Shown here: positions 60,107 to 64,000 of the stretch, one piece after another | How the letters are laid out: each line of letters opens with the position of its first letter | How positions within the stretch are numbered: position 1 is the first letter of the stretch | Made by a program: the position numbers and the translations under genes | The notes under the pieces: generated by a model | The model's database searches: none | What the model was told of the DNA's origin: nothing | Seen by the model: the letters and a program-made list of their open reading frames with translations, nothing else | Assembly: GCF_900111675.1 (NCBI RefSeq) | Contig: NZ_FOHO01000013.1 | Span: 35,143-99,142, forward strand | Direction: 5' to 3' | From: Paracoccus homiensis | Lineage (GTDB): Bacteria; Pseudomonadota; Alphaproteobacteria; Rhodobacterales; Rhodobacteraceae | Length of the DNA: 64,000 nucleotides

Positions 60107-61888
60107 ATGAAGATGACGACAGAGGAAGCCTTTGTTAAGGTTTTGCAGATGCATGGTATTGAGCATGCATTTGGGATCATTGGTTCAGCGATGATGCCTG
60201 TGAGCGACTTGTTTCCGAAGGCCGGGATCAAGTTCTGGGACTGTGCGCATGAGACGAATGCGGGTCTCATGGCGGATGGTTTCACGCGCTCGACGGGCAA
60301 GATGTCGATGGCGATTGCGCAGAACGGTCCCGGCGTGACGGGTTTCGTGACGCCGGTCAAGACGGCCTATTGGAACCACACGCCGCTGCTTCTGGTGACG
60401 CCGCAGGCGGCCAACAAGACGATCGGGCAGGGCGGTTTCCAGGAGATGGAGCAGATGCGCCTGTTTGCCGACAGCGTCTGTTACCAGGAAGAGGTCCGCG
60501 ACGCCTCGCGCATTCCCGAGGTTCTGAACCGGGTGATCATGCAGGCCTGGCGCAACAGCGCGCCGGCGCAGATGAACATCCCGCGCGACATGTGGACCCA
60601 GGTGATCGATGTCGATCTGCCGCAGGTCGTGGCCTTCGAACGCCCCGCGGGCGGCGAGCAGGCCGTGTCCGAGGCTGCCAAGCTGCTGAGCGAGGCCAAG
60701 TTCCCGGTGATCCTGTCGGGCGCGGGCGTGGTCCTGTCGGGGGCGATCCCCGATCTGGTCCAGCTGGCCGAGCGTCTGGATGCGCCGGTCTGCAGCAATT
60801 ATCAGCACAATGACAGCTTCCCGGGCAGCCACCCGCTGGCCATGGGCCCCCTGGGCTATAACGGCAGCAAGGCGGGGATGGAAATCATCGCCAAGGCCGA
60901 TGTCGTGCTGGCGCTGGGGACGCGTCTGAACCCGTTCTCGACCCTGCCGGGCTATGGCATCGATTACTGGCCGAAGGATGCCAAGATCATCCAGGTCGAC
61001 ATCAATGCCGACCGGATCGGTCTGACCAAGAAGGTCAGCGTGGGCATCCAGGGCGATGCGGCCAAGGTCGCGCGCGGCATCCTGGGTCAGCTGTCGGCCA
61101 GCGCGGGCGATGCCGGCCGGTCCGAACGTCGCGATCTGGTCGCGCAGACCAAGTCGCGTTGGGCGCAGGAACTGTCGAGCCTGGATCACGAGGATGACGA
61201 TCCCGGCACCGAATGGAACTCGGGCGCGCGGACCCGCGACGCCGATCTGATGAGCCCGCGTCAGGCCTGGCGCGCGATCATGCAGGCGGTTCCGGCCGAA
61301 GCCATCGTCAGCAGCGATATCGGCAACAACTGCGCCATCGGCAACGCCTATCCCAGCTTCGAGGCGGGCCGCAAATACCTGGCGCCGGGCCTGTTCGGTC
61401 CCTGCGGCTATGGCTTCCCGGCGATCCTTGGCGCGAAGGTCGGCAACCCCGACACGCCGGTGATCGGCTTTGCCGGCGACGGCGCCTTCGGGATTTCCAT
61501 GAACGAGATGACGGCCTGCGGTCGCGACGACTGGCCGGCGATCACGATGGTGATCTTCCGCAACTATCAGTGGGGCGCGGAAAAGCGCAACACGACGCTG
61601 TGGTATGACAACAACTTCGTGGGCACCGAACTGGATCGCGACACCTCTTATGCCGGGATCGCGAAGGCCTGTGGCGCCCATGGCGTGCAGGTCCGCAGCC
61701 AGGAGGAACTGACCTCGGCGCTGCATGACGCGGTGGAACGGCAGATGAAGGACAAGCAGACCACCTTCATCGAGGTGCTGCTGAACCAGGAACTGGGCGA
61801 GCCCTTCCGCCGCGACGCGATGAAGAAACCGGTGGTCGTCGCCGGTGTCGACGCCGCCGACATGCGCCCGCAGAAAGGCGCTGCCTGA
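60107..61888 (+). CDS. xsc: Sulfoacetaldehyde acetyltransferase
   Basis: 593 residues, thiamine-diphosphate enzyme turning sulfoacetaldehyde plus phosphate into acetyl phosphate and sulfite, the desulfonation step. Marks: AHETNAGLMADGFTR (catalytic glutamate region), IPRDMW, and the ThDP motif AGDGAFGISMNEMTA followed by FRNYQWGAEKRNT, which is characteristic of Xsc. Start ATG 60107 follows GAGAGAGGAC, 38 bases after the dehydrogenase. The first ~60 codons have many A/T-ending codons, unlike the rest of the gene. Confidence 0.95.
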   Translation: MKMTTEEAFVKVLQMHGIEHAFGIIGSAMMPVSDLFPKAGIKFWDCAHETNAGLMADGFTRSTGKMSMAIAQNGPGVTGFVTPVKTAYWNHTPLLLVTPQAANKTIGQGGFQEMEQMRLFADSVCYQEEVRDASRIPEVLNRVIMQAWRNSAPAQMNIPRDMWTQVIDVDLPQVVAFERPAGGEQAVSEAAKLLSEAKFPVILSGAGVVLSGAIPDLVQLAERLDAPVCSNYQHNDSFPGSHPLAMGPLGYNGSKAGMEIIAKADVVLALGTRLNPFSTLPGYGIDYWPKDAKIIQVDINADRIGLTKKVSVGIQGDAAKVARGILGQLSASAGDAGRSERRDLVAQTKSRWAQELSSLDHEDDDPGTEWNSGARTRDADLMSPRQAWRAIMQAVPAEAIVSSDIGNNCAIGNAYPSFEAGRKYLAPGLFGPCGYGFPAILGAKVGNPDTPVIGFAGDGAFGISMNEMTACGRDDWPAITMVIFRNYQWGAEKRNTTLWYDNNFVGTELDRDTSYAGIAKACGAHGVQVRSQEELTSALHDAVERQMKDKQTTFIEVLLNQELGEPFRRDAMKKPVVVAGVDAADMRPQKGAA

Positions 61889-61892
61889 TCCC

Positions 61893-61930
61893 GGTCATGG
61901 CCCGGCCGCCTTCCCCGCCGGGCCGTGACC
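61893..61930 (+). terminator. Strong hairpin after xsc
   Basis: GGTCATGGCCCGGC (61893-61906) pairs with GCCGGGCCGTGACC (61917-61930), a 14-bp stem with one G-U type mismatch and a 10-base loop, five bases after the xsc stop. A second hairpin with the same arms follows. Confidence 0.6.
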
Positions 61931-61936
61931 ACCTTC

Positions 61937-61962
61937 GGCCCGGCGACCTCCTCCGCCGGGCC
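61937..61962 (+). terminator. Second tandem hairpin before the exporter gene
   Basis: GGCCCGGC (61937-61944) pairs with GCCGGGCC (61955-61962). Its arms equal the inner arms of the preceding hairpin, so alternative pairings between the two are possible. Confidence 0.5.
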
Positions 61963-61991
61963 GCCCTTGCCTTCCCGAAAGGAGCCTGCCC

Positions 61992-63026
61992 ATGTCCAGC
62001 CCCGTGACCGGGCTTGTCGCGCGCCTGCCCGCGCCCGACCGCCTGCGCGCGTTGTTTCCGGGCTTTGCCGTTTCGGCCCTGGTGGCGGCGACGGCGCAAT
62101 TCCTGTCCGACCATTACGGCGCCCCGGCGATGCTGCTGGCGTTGCTTCTGGGTCTGGCGTTGAACTTTCTGGCCGAGGACGGCACCCGCACCGCGGCGGG
62201 CATTTCCGTGACCGCGCGCAGCGTGCTGCGGCTGGGCGTGGCGCTGCTGGGGGCGCGGATCAGCGTGGACATGCTGGCCGAACTGGGCGGTCCTGCCATC
62301 GCGCTGGTGGTGGCGGGGGTGGTGCTGACCATCGGTTTCGCGCTGCTGGCGACGCGCTTTGTGGGCCGGGGCTGGCGCTTTGCGCTGCTGACCGGCGGGT
62401 CGGTCGCGATCTGTGGCGCCTCGGCGGCGATGGCGATCGCGGCAGTGCTGCCGAAACATGAAAAATCCGAACGCGATCTGGTGTTCACGGTGCTGTCGGT
62501 GACGGTGCTGTCGACGGTGGCCATGGTGGTCTATCCGATGCTGGCCAATCTCTTTGCCTTCGATGCCCGCGATTCCGGGGTGTTCCTGGGCGGCACCATC
62601 CATGACGTGGCCCAGGTGGTCGGCGCAGGCTTTTCCATCGGCCCGGAAACCGGCGAGACGGCGACGCTGGTCAAGCTGATCCGCGTGTCGATGCTGGCGC
62701 CGGTGGTGCTGTGCTTCTCGCTGACGATCCGGCAGATGGGCCTGTCGGGGCCGGGCACGGGCAAGCGTCCGCCGCTGCTGCCGGGCTTCGTGCTGGGCTT
62801 TCTGGTGCTGGCGGCGCTGAACTCTCTGGGGGTGATCCCGCAGTTTCTGGCCGACTGGGCCGGGGCGCTCAGCCGGTGGGCGCTGCTGATCGCGATCGCT
62901 GCGGTGGGCATCAAGACCTCGCTGGCCAGGATGCTGGAGGTCGGTCCCGCCGCCGTCGGCCTGCTGGTCGCTGAGACCGTCTTCCTGGGCGTCTTCGTGG
63001 TCACCGGGCTGCACTTCCTGGGCTGA
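61992..63026 (+). CDS. YeiH/UPF0324 family membrane transporter, probable sulfite/sulfate exporter
   Basis: 344 residues with about ten hydrophobic segments. Family marks: LGVALLGARIS near residue 80, GGSVAICGASAAMAIA near 137, and GTIHDVAQVVGAGF. Proteins of this family next to sulfonate genes (for example CuyZ in cysteate degradation) are thought to export sulfite or sulfate. Between xsc and pta it should relieve the sulfite released by Xsc. Start ATG 61992 has GAAAGGAGCC upstream. Confidence 0.85.
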   Translation: MSSPVTGLVARLPAPDRLRALFPGFAVSALVAATAQFLSDHYGAPAMLLALLLGLALNFLAEDGTRTAAGISVTARSVLRLGVALLGARISVDMLAELGGPAIALVVAGVVLTIGFALLATRFVGRGWRFALLTGGSVAICGASAAMAIAAVLPKHEKSERDLVFTVLSVTVLSTVAMVVYPMLANLFAFDARDSGVFLGGTIHDVAQVVGAGFSIGPETGETATLVKLIRVSMLAPVVLCFSLTIRQMGLSGPGTGKRPPLLPGFVLGFLVLAALNSLGVIPQFLADWAGALSRWALLIAIAAVGIKTSLARMLEVGPAAVGLLVAETVFLGVFVVTGLHFLG

Positions 63027-63044
63027 TCCCGAAACCGCCCTGCC

Positions 63045-63073
63045 GCGCGCGTCCCGCAACCGGGACCGCGCGC
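63045..63073 (+). terminator. Hairpin between the exporter gene and pta
   Basis: GCGCGCGTCCC (63045-63055) pairs with GGGACCGCGCGC (63062-63073) with one bulged base and a 6-base loop. No T tract; pta follows in the same direction. Confidence 0.45.
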
Positions 63074-63125
63074 CTTGTCCGCAACCGTCATGCCCCGTGC
63101 CGGGGCCCTGCCGAAAGGTGCCGCG

Positions 63126-64000
63126 ATGAAACCGCTGGAACGTCTTTACCAGGCCGCACGCGCCAATCCGCGCCACATCATCCTGCCCGAGGGCGATGAT
63201 CCCCGCGTGGCCGAAGCCGCCGCCGAGCTGACCGCCCAGGGCCTGGCCCGGGTCACGCTGATGAACGGTCCCGACCTGCCCGGCGTGACCGCGATCCGCG
63301 CCGACAGTGCCCCCGACCTGCCGCAGCTGGCAGAGGAATGGCACCGGATGCGCGCCGCCAAGGGCATGACCGCCGAACAGGCGCTGTCGGACATGCGCGA
63401 CCCGATCCGCCAGGCGGCGATGCGGGTGCGGCAGGGCCAGGCCGACGGCACGCTTGGCGGCGCGGTCGCCACCACTGCCGAGACCGTGCGCGCCGCGCTG
63501 CAGATCATCGGCCGCGCGCCCGATGCGGCCATCGTCTCCAGCTTTTTCCTGATGCTGTCCTGCGGCGCGGATGCCCCGATCAAGGGCGGCATGATCTTTG
63601 CCGATTGCGGTCTGGTCATCGATCCCGACGCGGCCGAACTGGCCGCCATCGCCCGTTCGGCGGCGCAGTCCTGCCGGCAGGTCCTGCATGAAACCCCGCG
63701 CGTGGCGCTGCTGTCCTTCTCGACCGCGGGCTCGGCGAAACATCCCAGCCTCGACAAGATCCATCAGGCGCTGCAGATCGTGCGCGATCAGGAGCCGGAT
63801 CTGGAAATCGACGGAGAGATGCAGTTCGACGCCGCCCTCGACGATGCCATCCGCGCGAAAAAGGCCCCCGGCAGCCGCCTGACCGGCCGCCCCAACGTCT
63901 TTGTCTTCCCCGATCTCGCCTCGGGCAATATCGGCTACAAGATCGCCCAACGCCTCGGCGGCCTGAACGCCATCGGCCCCATCCTCCAGGGCCTCGCAAA
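63126..64000 (+). CDS. pta: Phosphate acetyltransferase (3' partial)
   Basis: At least 291 codons; the frame is still open at the window end. It converts acetyl phosphate from Xsc to acetyl-CoA. Phosphotransacetylase marks: HIILPEGDDPRVAEAA, GGAVATTAETVRAALQIIG, SSFFLMLSCGA, and the active-site region VALLSFSTAGSAKHP, then PNVFVFPDLASGNIGYKIAQR near the edge. Start ATG 63126 follows GAAAGGTG. Length so far fits the short ~330-residue Pta form found in sulfonate clusters. Confidence 0.93.
   Translation, partial: MKPLERLYQAARANPRHIILPEGDDPRVAEAAAELTAQGLARVTLMNGPDLPGVTAIRADSAPDLPQLAEEWHRMRAAKGMTAEQALSDMRDPIRQAAMRVRQGQADGTLGGAVATTAETVRAALQIIGRAPDAAIVSSFFLMLSCGADAPIKGGMIFADCGLVIDPDAAELAAIARSAAQSCRQVLHETPRVALLSFSTAGSAKHPSLDKIHQALQIVRDQEPDLEIDGEMQFDAALDDAIRAKKAPGSRLTGRPNVFVFPDLASGNIGYKIAQRLGGLNAIGPILQGLA

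Overview
The window is GC-rich, densely packed alphaproteobacterial DNA. Gene content and style point to the Rhodobacteraceae, most like Paracoccus: an isethionate/sulfoacetaldehyde cluster with a TRAP transporter, an Xsc and a Pta; TRAP and ABC uptake systems; an RsbU/V/W-type partner-switching set; and ATGA stop/start overlaps almost everywhere. The genus is an inference. I see no rRNA, tRNA, insertion sequence, CRISPR array or phage gene.

Layout. 1-2302: tail of a ProW/ProV-type quaternary-amine ABC transporter operon (first permease cut by the window edge). 2309-7140: a TPR methyltransferase; a citrulline-to-ornithine-to-proline pair (CtlX, ornithine cyclodeaminase) divergent from an Lrp/AsnC regulator; and a gamma-butyrobetaine-hydroxylase-like dioxygenase. 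7347-19033: a complete myo-inositol utilisation locus. It has a LacI regulator with two palindromic operators, inositol dehydrogenase, a sugar ABC importer, IolC fused to a DUF2090 domain, IolD, IolE, IolB and a TIM-barrel isomerase. Hairpins sit in several of its gaps. 19079-20887: a divergent EamA exporter and AraC regulator. 21146-34624: one 13.5-kb gene for a ~4,500-residue Gly-rich autotransporter with about 53 QS-x-GGGGG repeats, followed by a small IalB-family protein. 35168-37971: chromate transporter and a HipBA toxin-antitoxin pair.

38110-49911 is the most unusual part. Eleven minus-strand genes lie head to tail, most overlapping by four or fewer bases. They run from a response regulator-PP2C phosphatase, a STAS protein, an RsbW-like kinase and a membrane-anchored Hpt-like protein straight into a polysaccharide machine: two DUF3131 proteins, an acyltransferase, a cellulose-synthase-like GT2, two secreted proteins sharing an N-terminal domain (one ending in an outer-membrane barrel), and a secreted esterase. 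I read this as an exopolysaccharide synthesis and export system whose partner-switching control is built into the operon. Next to it (50259-54199) is a second signalling unit: a LuxR-type response regulator, a periplasmic molybdopterin-fold protein, and a hybrid histidine kinase that appears to start at a CTG codon overlapping the upstream stop.

54220-64000 is an isethionate catabolic cluster. A Tat-exported TRAP binding protein with its two membrane subunits and an IclR regulator face a GMC-type dehydrogenase (isethionate to sulfoacetaldehyde). Sulfoacetaldehyde acetyltransferase (to acetyl phosphate plus sulfite), a YeiH-family anion exporter and phosphate acetyltransferase (cut by the window end) follow.
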